Shown in pieces: positions 34,241 through 41,509 of a DNA stretch of 60,121 bases. Source of the stretch: Planctomycetota bacterium (GTDB lineage: Bacteria > Planctomycetota > SZUA-567 > JAKLDR01); NCBI GenBank assembly GCA_022703445.1, contig JAKLDR010000016.1:1-60121 (forward strand). Direction: 5' to 3'. Made by a program: the position numbers and the translations under genes. Under the pieces are notes generated by a model. The model was not told where the DNA came from, ran no database searches, and was given only the letters and a program-made list of their open reading frames with translations. The first letter of the stretch is position 1, and each line of letters begins with the position of its first letter.

Positions 34241-35349
34241 GCCGCACCGGGCTGCTGGCGCTCAGCGCAGCCTGGCTCGGCCGTCCCGGCGCCGAGGCTC
34301 CGGCGCGGGAGGCGCTGGCCGCCGCCGGCCGTTCGCCCGGCGACTTCGCCCGCGAGGCCCGCGCCCACCGGCTGGCCGCCGTGGCCCTGGAGGCCGCCGA
34401 AAGGCTCGGGGCCGGCGACGGGCTCCTCGCCGCGCTGCGGGCCGAGGCCCGCGCGGGGACGGCGCGGGCCCTGGCCCTGGAGTCCGCCGCCGCGGAGCTG
34501 GCCGCCGCCGCGAAGGAGCGGGGGCTGTCGGCCGCGCACCTCAAGGGCCCGGCCGTCGACCGCTCCTACGGGGGCCGCGGCCTGCGGACCTACGACGACC
34601 TCGACCTGCTGGTGCCCGCCGGACAGCTCGATCTCTGGCGCGGGTGCCTGCGCGACCTGGGCTACGCCCCGGCCAACCCCGCCGGCGGCAGCTGGCTCCG
34701 CGGGCCGGCCGAGACCGTCGACCTGCACTCCGGGGCGCTGGAGCTCTACGGGCTGATCGACGTGCCCGAGGCGCTCCGCCCGGTGCGCCTCGACCCGGAG
34801 GCCATGCTCTCGCGCGCCAAGCCGGATGCGAACCTGGCCTTCCCGGCGCTGGCCGCCGAGGACGAACTGCTCCTGGCAGCCTGCCACGGCTTCGGCCTGC
34901 ACCTCTACGCCCGGCTGGTCTGGGCGCTGGACGTGGCCGTGCTGGCCGCCGCTGCGGACCCCGCGCGGGTGGAGGCGGCCGCCGCGGAGTCCGGCGCCGG
35001 CCGGATGCTCTTCCACGCGGCCGACGCCGCCCGGCGACTGGGACTGCTGGGCGAGCCGCCCGGTGGCTGGCTGGAGCGGCTGCGCCCGGGGAGGCTCGGG
35101 CGCCTGGAGCGCCTGGTGGTCGGCCGGATCGTCCGCGGAGACGCCCCGGAGCGCGCCGAGTTCCTGCTGGCCCTGGCCATGCCCGCGCCGGCCGGCTTCA
35201 GGCGGGCCATGCTCCGGCGCGCCCTGCTGCCCTCCGGGAGGCGGCTGCGGCAATCAGCCGCCGCCGCGCGCGGGCGCGGGCGCCTGGGCGGAGCGCTGCG
35301 GCACTTCGGGCAGCTGGCCCGGATCGGGGCCCTGGCCCTCTGGGGCTAG
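34237..35349 (+). CDS. Nucleotidyltransferase-like protein (PF14907-type)
   Basis: 370 residues from a TTG that overlaps the previous stop, so translation is coupled. A helical N-terminus is followed by 'LSAAHLKGPAVDRSYGGRGL' and 'RTYDDLDLLVP', the 'KG...Y...R.y.DlDlLV' signature of the uncharacterised nucleotidyltransferase family PF14907 (NTP_transf_5). The DxD metal site (DDLDLL) is intact. The C-terminal half is helical ('EDELLLAACHGFGLHLYARL'). The same partner pair (HprK-like kinase plus PF14907 protein) is seen next to exopolysaccharide or exosortase loci in other bacteria, so a role in modifying an envelope polymer or peptide is plausible. The stop codon lies in the terminator-like hairpin. 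Confidence 0.82.
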   Translation: MSRTGLLALSAAWLGRPGAEAPAREALAAAGRSPGDFAREARAHRLAAVALEAAERLGAGDGLLAALRAEARAGTARALALESAAAELAAAAKERGLSAAHLKGPAVDRSYGGRGLRTYDDLDLLVPAGQLDLWRGCLRDLGYAPANPAGGSWLRGPAETVDLHSGALELYGLIDVPEALRPVRLDPEAMLSRAKPDANLAFPALAAEDELLLAACHGFGLHLYARLVWALDVAVLAAAADPARVEAAAAESGAGRMLFHAADAARRLGLLGEPPGGWLERLRPGRLGRLERLVVGRIVRGDAPERAEFLLALAMPAPAGFRRAMLRRALLPSGRRLRQSAAAARGRGRLGGALRHFGQLARIGALALWG

Positions 35350-35372
35350 CAGGCCGTTGAAAACGGCCTGCT
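35348..35372 (+). terminator. Perfect hairpin at the end of the kinase/nucleotidyltransferase operon
   Basis: AGCAGGCCGTT and AACGGCCTGCT form an 11-bp stem around GAA; the left arm includes part of the TAG stop codon. No T-run follows, so it may act as a weak terminator, an mRNA stabiliser, or be a repeat of the flanking family. Confidence 0.5.
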
Positions 35373-35495
35373 GGAGCAGGCGAGCAGGAGAACAGGTGAT
35401 CAGGTGAGGTCGAAGAGCGTAAGGACAACGAGGATGGTGGCACCACGAGCCGCTGCTCGACTGCGGTCTACTGCTCCACTGCTCTCCTGCTCTGT
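35373..35495. repeat. GGAGCAG-type imperfect inverted repeat
   Basis: The left part (35373-35396, GGAGCAGGCGAGCAGGAGAA) and the right part (35471-35495, CTGCTCCACTGCTCTCCTGC) are reverse-complementary in their repeat words. The whole gap before the glycosyltransferase is occupied by this element. Confidence 0.5.
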
Positions 35496-35534
35496 CCCAC
35501 GAAATCAATGGTCACGGACCGCCAGCCGTCAGCC

Positions 35535-36674
35535 ATGCGCGTCCTGACCTTCATCAACTGGCTGGGCCGCGGCGGGGTCGAGACCGCCCTGCTGCGCTGT
35601 CTGCCGCACCTGCGCGCGCGCGGGGTGGAGGTCGACGTCTGCTGCCAGGGAGCACGGCGCGAGCTGGACGCCGACTTCGAGCGCTGCGGCTGCCGGATCC
35701 TGCGCATCCGCAAGTGCGCCGTGCCGCTGGAGACCGCCTGGCGGCTGGGCCGGGAGCTCCGCGCCGGCCGCTGGGACCTGCTGCACTCGCGGATGGGGGC
35801 GACCTCCGGCGGGGCCGTCCTGGCCGCCGCCCGCTGCGGCCTGCCCGCGGTGGTCTCGGTCCACAACGGCCCGGCCGCGACGCTCCCGGCGTGGGCGGCC
35901 CGGCCGGGGCTGGCCGCCGTCCGCCGGGCGTGGCTCGGGTGGCACCGCCGGCTGATCGACCGGCACGCCCGGATGATCGTGGGCCACTCCGCGGCCAACC
36001 TCGACGCCTTCGCCCCCGGCTGGCGCTCCGACCCCGCGCGCCACCGGGTGGTGGTCAACGGCGTGGAGCCCCCCGGGCCGGGCCCGGACCGGGAGGAGTG
36101 CCGCCGGCTGCTGGGGCTCGAGCCGGGGCGGCTGGCGGTGCTGCACGTCGGGTCCTTCAAGCCGCAGAAGAACCACGCCGGGCTGCTGGCGGCCTTCGCG
36201 CGCGTCCGGGAGAGCGAGCCGGGAGCGCTGCTGCTGCTGGCCGGCGCCGGCCCGGAGCGCGGGGAGCGCTACGCGCGCCGGGCGGTCCGGGCCATGGGCC
36301 TGGACGGCGCGGTGCGCTTCGAGGGGCCTCTCGCCGGGCTCCGCGCTCACTACCTGGCCGCCGACGTGCTGCTGGCCCCCTCGACGCTGGAGGGCTTCGG
36401 CAACGCCCTGGCCGAGGCCCAGGCGGCCGGGCTGCCGGCGGTGGCCTCGGACATCCCCGCCCACCGCGAGTCGGTGGCGCCGGGCGCGCAGCGCTTCCTC
36501 TTCCCGCTGCCGGACTACGCCCGGGCCGCGGAGCTGGTCCTGGAGCAGGCCCGGGCGGCGCGCGCCGGGAGGAACCCCTGGGTCGCCGAGGCCGGCGAGC
36601 ACGTCCGCGCGCACTTCACCGTCGAGCGCATGGCCGGGGAGCTGGCCGACATATACGGCGAGGTGGCGGGTTGA
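35535..36674 (+). CDS. GT4-family glycosyltransferase
   Basis: About 379 residues from the ATG at 35535 (ATG-like alternatives at 35508). It has a GT-B layout: N-terminal Rossmann 'VLTFINWLGRGGVETALLR' and a C-terminal domain with 'LHVGSFKPQKNHAGLLAAFA' and the donor-site 'STLEGFGNALAEAQAAGLP' (E-x7-E), diagnostic of glycosyltransferase family 4. It probably adds a sugar to a lipid-linked or envelope glycan; the specific sugar is not readable. Its position downstream of the kinase/nucleotidyltransferase pair suggests an exopolysaccharide or glycoconjugate locus. No sugar-nucleotide synthesis genes lie nearby. Confidence 0.9.
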   Translation: MRVLTFINWLGRGGVETALLRCLPHLRARGVEVDVCCQGARRELDADFERCGCRILRIRKCAVPLETAWRLGRELRAGRWDLLHSRMGATSGGAVLAAARCGLPAVVSVHNGPAATLPAWAARPGLAAVRRAWLGWHRRLIDRHARMIVGHSAANLDAFAPGWRSDPARHRVVVNGVEPPGPGPDREECRRLLGLEPGRLAVLHVGSFKPQKNHAGLLAAFARVRESEPGALLLLAGAGPERGERYARRAVRAMGLDGAVRFEGPLAGLRAHYLAADVLLAPSTLEGFGNALAEAQAAGLPAVASDIPAHRESVAPGAQRFLFPLPDYARAAELVLEQARAARAGRNPWVAEAGEHVRAHFTVERMAGELADIYGEVAG

Positions 36675-36886
36675 GGGCGGAGGGCGGAAGGTGGGAGGTG
36701 GGAGGCTGAAGGCCGAACTCCTGCAATCGTAGATCGCTAATCGGCAATCTGAAATTGCCGTTGGGCCCACGGAGATTTGCGATTGCCGATTGCCGATCTT
36801 GGATCTTAGAAGTTCGGAGGTGCGCGGAAGCCCGCCTTCCGCCTCCCACCTTCAACCCTCCACCCTCCACCTTCCATCCGCCCCCC
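36674..36886. repeat. Nested inverted-repeat element, copy 2 of the GCAATCG family
   Basis: Outer arms: GGCGGAAGGTGGGAGG-type words at 36674-36712 and their reverse complement at 36834-36886. Inner part: GCAATCGTAGATCGC, TCTGAAATTGCCGTTGG, GGGCCCACGG and then GATTGCCGATTGCCGATC, which repeats the words found at 30099-30160. The 317-nt stretch between the glycosyltransferase and the MscS gene is essentially this element plus a promoter. Confidence 0.6.
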
Positions 36887-36902
36887 GCCCCGCGCCCGAA
36901 TT

Positions 36903-36916
36903 GCGCTTGCAAGCGC
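36903..36916. promoter_or_regulatory. Perfect 14-bp palindrome overlapping the MscS-operon -35 region
   Basis: GCGCTTGCAAGCGC is fully palindromic and overlaps the candidate -35 box (TTGCAA, 36907-36912). A repressor or activator site is inferred from position only. Confidence 0.4.
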
Positions 36917-36936
36917 CTGGCGCGACTGGATACTTT
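36907..36936 (+). promoter_or_regulatory. Candidate promoter of the MscS-ParB/ThiF/FeeM operon
   Basis: TTGCAA (36907-36912), 18-nt spacer, TACTTT (36931-36936). It is the only promoter-like sequence between the repeat element and the TTG start at 36992. Confidence 0.45.
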
Positions 36937-36991
36937 ATGGGCTGATGGCGCCGGAAGCGGCGGCAGTTACCCCGGCGCCGGGGAGACGAAC

Positions 36992-38410
36992 TTGTCCAAG
37001 AGCAGCAACCCGCACCTCGGGCGCACCGGCCTGTCCCTGCTGATCTGGGTGGCGCTGGCCGCCGCCTTCCTGTCCCTCGACCGGGCCTTCCCGGACCGCT
37101 GGGTGCTCCCCGGCCTGGGCACGCCCCGCAGCCAGGCTCCGGCCAGGCCGCCGGCAGCCCCGGCGGCCACCGCCGCGCCAGCGGCCCCCGCGGCGACCGC
37201 CGTCGGAACCGAGGAGCCGCCGACCGCCCCCCGGGGCCTGCCCGTGCTCCGCCTGCTCGGGATCATCGCGGCGATCCTCGCGGTCTTCGAGCTGCTGACC
37301 TTCCTCAACCAGCTCCTGCTGATCCGCCGGAAGAAGCCGGCCGCCGAGGGCGCCATGGTCGGCAAACTCTACCGCCTGGCCGCGGCGCTGGTGGTGGTGC
37401 TGGCCCTGGCCTACGGCTTCGGCGTGCTCGGCGCCTTCGGAACGGCCTTCGCGGCCTTCGGCGGCATGCTGCTCGGCTGGAGCCTGCAGGCCCCGGTCAG
37501 CGGCTTCGCCGCCTGGGTGCTGGTCAGCCTCAAGCGGCCCTTCCGCCCGGGCGACCGCATCCAGATGCCGCAGCTGGGCCTGACCGGCGACGTCAAGGAC
37601 GTGGGCCTGATGTACACCACCCTCGACCAGGTCGGCGGCACCATCGGCAGCGAGGAGGCCGTCGGCCGGCACATCCTGGTGCCCAACGCCATGCTCTTCA
37701 GCCAGGTGGTCATCAACTACACCGTCACCCAGGAGGCCGCCTACATGCTGGACGAGGCGGTCATCCGCATCACCTTCGACTCCGACTGGGAGGAGGCCGA
37801 GCGCATCCTGCTGGGCGCGGCCAAGGAGGTCACCGGCGACATCATCGCCGCCACCGGCGTGCCGGCCTACATCCGCTCGGACATCTACGACTACGGCATC
37901 TACCTGCGGCTGCGCTACCAGACGCGGGTCAAGGACCGCGCGGAGCTCTCCTACCTCATCCAGAAGAAGATCTTCGACGCCGTCCGGAAGACACCCACGG
38001 TGGACATGGCCATCCCGTTCATCTACTCCTACCGCGCGGGGCTGGAGCGCAAGGAGTCCGACGCGGCCGACGCGGCCGACGCCGCGGCCGCCCGCGAGGC
38101 GCCCCCCGCCGACAAGGAGGCCCGCAACATCCACCAGATCAAGATCGACCTGGTCAATCCGGGCGACGTGGCCATCGAGCTGCAGGACGTGGAACAGGTG
38201 GCCAGGAGCATCGCCGCCCACGGGCTGCTCCAGCCCATCATGGTGGTCAAGGCTCCGAGCGGCGATAACTTCGACCTGCTGGCCGGCCACCTGCGCCTGG
38301 CCGCCTGCAAGAAGCTCGGCTGGAAGGCCATCCCGGCGGTGGTCCTGGACAGCACCAGGGCTCCGGCGGCGCCTCCACCGGCGGGGGCGCCGGCGGCAAA
38401 GAAGCCGTAA
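36992..38410 (+). CDS. MscS mechanosensitive channel fused to a ParB-N-like domain
   Basis: 472 residues from a TTG preceded by GGGGAG; no in-frame ATG is closer. One membrane helix (~13-33), an Ala/Pro linker, a second helix near 90-115, then the MscS core: pore helix 'GTAFAAFGGMLLGWSLQAP' and 'SGFAAWVLVSLKRPFRPGD', followed by the beta domain ('VPNAMLFSQVVINYTV'). After a charged Ala/Asp-rich linker comes a ParB-N/sulfiredoxin-like domain (~378-455): 'QVARSIAAHGLLQPIMVVK' and 'DLLAGHLRLAACKKLGWKA', the ParB 'SI..hGLLqPi...aG.rR..A' pattern, but with GHLRLAA instead of GERRxRA. Downstream genes start after 31, 5 and 3 nt, so this heads a four-gene operon. Confidence 0.85.
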   Translation: MSKSSNPHLGRTGLSLLIWVALAAAFLSLDRAFPDRWVLPGLGTPRSQAPARPPAAPAATAAPAAPAATAVGTEEPPTAPRGLPVLRLLGIIAAILAVFELLTFLNQLLLIRRKKPAAEGAMVGKLYRLAAALVVVLALAYGFGVLGAFGTAFAAFGGMLLGWSLQAPVSGFAAWVLVSLKRPFRPGDRIQMPQLGLTGDVKDVGLMYTTLDQVGGTIGSEEAVGRHILVPNAMLFSQVVINYTVTQEAAYMLDEAVIRITFDSDWEEAERILLGAAKEVTGDIIAATGVPAYIRSDIYDYGIYLRLRYQTRVKDRAELSYLIQKKIFDAVRKTPTVDMAIPFIYSYRAGLERKESDAADAADAAAAREAPPADKEARNIHQIKIDLVNPGDVAIELQDVEQVARSIAAHGLLQPIMVVKAPSGDNFDLLAGHLRLAACKKLGWKAIPAVVLDSTRAPAAPPPAGAPAAKKP

Positions 38411-38441
38411 CGGCAGCCATCAAGGTTGCCAGGAGGACAGC

Positions 38442-39266
38442 ATGTTGTCCTACGAGGCCCTGACCCTGCGGAATCAGGGCTACATCTCCGCTGGACTCCA
38501 GGCGAAGATCCGCGCGACGCGACTGCTGGTGGCCGGCTGCGGGCTAGGCTCGATGACCACGGAACTCGCCGCCCGCACCGGGTTCGAGCGTTTCACCCTG
38601 GTCGACGCCGACGAGGTCGCCGGGCACAACCTCAACCGCCAGGGCTACGCCGCCGACGACGTGGGCCGGCCCAAAGTCGAGGCCCTGGCGGCCAGGTTGC
38701 GCGCCGTGAACCCGGGCGTGCAGGTCGAGGCCCGCAAATCCTGGGTCAAGGCCGACAACGCCGCCGGGCTGGTGGCCGGCTGCGACCTGGTGCTCGACAC
38801 CATCGACTTTCTGGACCTGCCGGCGATCATCGCGCTGCACGACCATGCCCGGCTCCAGGGCCGGCCGCTGGTCTCGGCCTTCTCGGCCGGGTGGGGCGCG
38901 GTGGCCGCGGTCTTCACGCCGCAGAGCGGCACGCTCCGGGGGCTCTGCGGCCTGCCCGAGTCCGGCTCGGTGGCGGGGGCCTCCTACCCGGAGGCTTTCG
39001 GGCGGATGTTGGCCGGCATTGCCACCCAACTGCCGGCCGACTTCGTGGCAGTGACCCGCCACACGCTCATGGAAATGGCCGACGGCCGCCCCTGCCCCGC
39101 CCCACAGTTGGCCGCCGGGGCTGCCGCCACCGCAGCGCTGATGGTCGCCCTGGCGGTCAGGCTGCTCGCCGGGCAACCGGTGACCGTGGCCCCCAAGATG
39201 CTTCTGGTCGATATGGCCGGGCTGGCCTGCGGCCCGGGAATAAGGGTGGTCAGCGCGGAGGGCTGA
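38442..39266 (+). CDS. ThiF/E1-like adenylyltransferase
   Basis: 274 residues with the E1-superfamily fold: N-terminal 'LRNQGYIS' (arginine-finger region), nucleotide loop 'LLVAGCGLGSMTTELA', 'LVDADEVAGHNLNRQGY' (Asp and Arg that bind ATP/Mg), 'GRPKVEALAARL' (catalytic Lys) and 'LVLDTIDFLDLPA' (Asp). All ATP-site residues seem present. There are no CxxC zinc motifs and only scattered Cys, and no Ubl domain or ubiquitin-like partner is next door. E1-like enzymes adenylate a C-terminal or carboxyl group. Its position directly before two FeeM-like acyltransferases suggests it activates a carboxyl substrate for them or modifies their product (inference). Confidence 0.85.
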   Translation: MLSYEALTLRNQGYISAGLQAKIRATRLLVAGCGLGSMTTELAARTGFERFTLVDADEVAGHNLNRQGYAADDVGRPKVEALAARLRAVNPGVQVEARKSWVKADNAAGLVAGCDLVLDTIDFLDLPAIIALHDHARLQGRPLVSAFSAGWGAVAAVFTPQSGTLRGLCGLPESGSVAGASYPEAFGRMLAGIATQLPADFVAVTRHTLMEMADGRPCPAPQLAAGAAATAALMVALAVRLLAGQPVTVAPKMLLVDMAGLACGPGIRVVSAEG

Positions 39267-39271
39267 GCGAG

Positions 39272-41506
39272 ATGCCCGCCCCAGCCTTCGATTACCGCAT
39301 CGCCGAGACCCGCGAGGACATCGAGGCCGCGGTGCGGCTGGTCTACCGCAACTACGTAGAGCTCAAGTACTGCAACCTGAACCGCTTCGGGGTTCACTTC
39401 TACCTTTACGACGTGCTGCCGGAGACGCGCACCCTGGTGGCCTCCGACGGCGACCGGGTGGTGGCCACGCTGACGCTGGTCTTCGACTCGCCGCTGGGGC
39501 TGCCCTCCGGGAAGCTCTACGCGGCAGAGCTCGAGGCGCTGCGCGGCGCCGGGCGCCGGCTGGTGGAGGTCTCCAAGCTGGCCGTGGACCGCGGGCTCGG
39601 CGCCCGTGGTCTGGCCGTGCTCAAGGGGCTCTTCCGGCTGGCCTGGCTGGTCTCCGGGCCGGTGCGAGGCTCGACCGACTTCCTGATCATGGTCGAGCCG
39701 CACCATGAGCGCTTCTATGCACGGAGCCTGCTGTTCGAGCGGGCCGGGGAGCTCAAGCCCGACCCGGAGGCGGCCGATGCGCCGAGCGTCTTGCTGCGGC
39801 TGCGGCTGGCGGAGTGCCCGGAACGCTACCGCGCGGCCTTCGGCGAGGAGCCGAAGGAAGCCAATCCCTACTGGTACTTTGTCAAGTCGCCCGAGGTGGC
39901 CCAGACCGAGACCGCCGCCCGCGCTGCCGATGGGCGGCTCTCGGATATGAACCGGCTGCTGGAGACCGGCCGCAGACTGCCCTCGCCCACGCCTGCCGAA
40001 CGGCGCTATATGGACTACCGGCTCTTCTCCATCGCCTTCGTCACCGACAAGACCTGCAAGGAGGCCGAGCGCCGCGCCCGCAAGGGGCTATTCCGCGAGG
40101 AGATCGAGGCCTACGACCGGCTGCTGGCCGCCCTGCCCCCAGACTACGCCCCGGAGCGGCGGGCAAGCATCCTCCTGGACCTGGCCACTGCCGCCTGGCA
40201 CTGCGGGCTCTACGAGCGGTCCCTGGCCCTGGCCCTGGCGGTGCGCGGGCTGGCCTCGAGCGCCGACCTCCAGGCCCAGGGCCGCGCCGCGGCCGGGGTG
40301 GCTCTCTACTTCCTGGGCCGGGGCAACGAAGCCGTCCAGGAACTGTCCGAGGGGCTGGCCCTCCCCGGCGTCTCCGGGTTCGAGCGCGCCCGGCTGCTGC
40401 GCTGTGACGGCCGGCTGGCCATCGAGCGCTTCGACCTGCCAGCTGCGCGGCGGCGCTTCGCCGAGGCGAGCGCGGCGCTCTCCTCGACGGGCAGTTCGCC
40501 GGAGGCCGACAAGACTCGCGCCATGCTGGCCCACAATCAATGGCTGTTGGAGACCAAGTGCGGCGACTTCCGGGCCGCCGGCCAGGCGCTCCGCGAGGGC
40601 GCCCCGTTCCTGAAGGCCGCCACCCCCCCGCTGATCATCCAGTACCACATCGCCTGGGCCGCGGTCGAGAGTGTCCTGGGCCGGCCGCGCGAGGCCCTGG
40701 CTCACAGCGAACTCGGCCTGCGCCGGATCTCCTCCGAAGACGACCCTTTCAACGCCGCGGTGCTGGCCAACAGGTGTGCCGCCGCCCACCTGTCCCTGGG
40801 CGAACTGGAGGCCGCCCGCCGCGCCGCCGACCAGAACATGGCCCTGGCGGTCCGCTCCCATTACCCGGGCGTGATCGCCGACGCCCTGGCCGTCTCCGCG
40901 ACCCTGCTAATCGCCGAAGACCAGGTCTCCCGGGCGCGGGCCGAGTTGGCCGCCGGCCTGGAGCGGCTGGGCGACACACTCCTGCGCAGATCCCAGGCTT
41001 GCATACTCAGTATGCAGGCACACCTGGCCCGTGTCGAGAAGGAATGGGACCGCGCACGCGAGCTTCTCGATGCCGTCGAGAAGGAGGTCCAGGAGGTGCC
41101 CGAGTACCGGGCCTACGCGCGCTACCAGCGAGTGGAGGGGGAACTCCTGGCCGGGGACCTGCTCCAGGCGCGGCAGCTGGCCGAGGGGTTACCCCGGCCC
41201 GAGGAACTCCCGGGCTCCGCCGCCTACGAAGCCGGCTGGAAGCTGCTGACCGGCGTCATGGCGGCGGCCGACGGCCGCGAGGACGAGGCCCTGGTGCTGG
41301 TCGAGGCCTCCCTGGCCATCGACCGCGCCGGCGACGCCCGGCACGACCTGGCCAATACGGCCCTCAAGGCGGCCGAGGCCCTCCAGGCCTGCACGCTGGA
41401 TGACAGGGTTCCCCGGGTCATGGAGCTCTGCCGCCGAACCGCAGCGGAGGTCTGCGCGACGACCCGGCTGCCGCACTGCGCACGGCGGCTCAGGGAGCTG
41501 GGCTGA
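39272..41506 (+). CDS. FeeM-like N-acyltransferase fused to a TPR-type helical domain, copy 1
   Basis: 744 residues. Residues ~1-200 match the core of N-acyl amino acid synthase FeeM (LuxI/GNAT fold): 'AVRLVYRNYVELKYCNLN', 'VVATLTLVFDSPLGLPSGKL', 'RRLVEVSKLAVDRGLGARGL' and 'FLIMVEPHHERFYARSLLF'. FeeM uses acyl-ACP to acylate an amino-acid amine. Residues ~260-740 are short Ala/Leu-rich helical pairs of TPR type. No signal peptide or membrane segment is visible. It follows the ThiF gene by 5 nt. The next gene is a close paralogue; the last ~22 residues ('TTRLPHCARRLRELG') are identical between them. Confidence 0.82.
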   Translation: MPAPAFDYRIAETREDIEAAVRLVYRNYVELKYCNLNRFGVHFYLYDVLPETRTLVASDGDRVVATLTLVFDSPLGLPSGKLYAAELEALRGAGRRLVEVSKLAVDRGLGARGLAVLKGLFRLAWLVSGPVRGSTDFLIMVEPHHERFYARSLLFERAGELKPDPEAADAPSVLLRLRLAECPERYRAAFGEEPKEANPYWYFVKSPEVAQTETAARAADGRLSDMNRLLETGRRLPSPTPAERRYMDYRLFSIAFVTDKTCKEAERRARKGLFREEIEAYDRLLAALPPDYAPERRASILLDLATAAWHCGLYERSLALALAVRGLASSADLQAQGRAAAGVALYFLGRGNEAVQELSEGLALPGVSGFERARLLRCDGRLAIERFDLPAARRRFAEASAALSSTGSSPEADKTRAMLAHNQWLLETKCGDFRAAGQALREGAPFLKAATPPLIIQYHIAWAAVESVLGRPREALAHSELGLRRISSEDDPFNAAVLANRCAAAHLSLGELEAARRAADQNMALAVRSHYPGVIADALAVSATLLIAEDQVSRARAELAAGLERLGDTLLRRSQACILSMQAHLARVEKEWDRARELLDAVEKEVQEVPEYRAYARYQRVEGELLAGDLLQARQLAEGLPRPEELPGSAAYEAGWKLLTGVMAAADGREDEALVLVEASLAIDRAGDARHDLANTALKAAEALQACTLDDRVPRVMELCRRTAAEVCATTRLPHCARRLRELG

Positions 41507-41509
41507 CCT

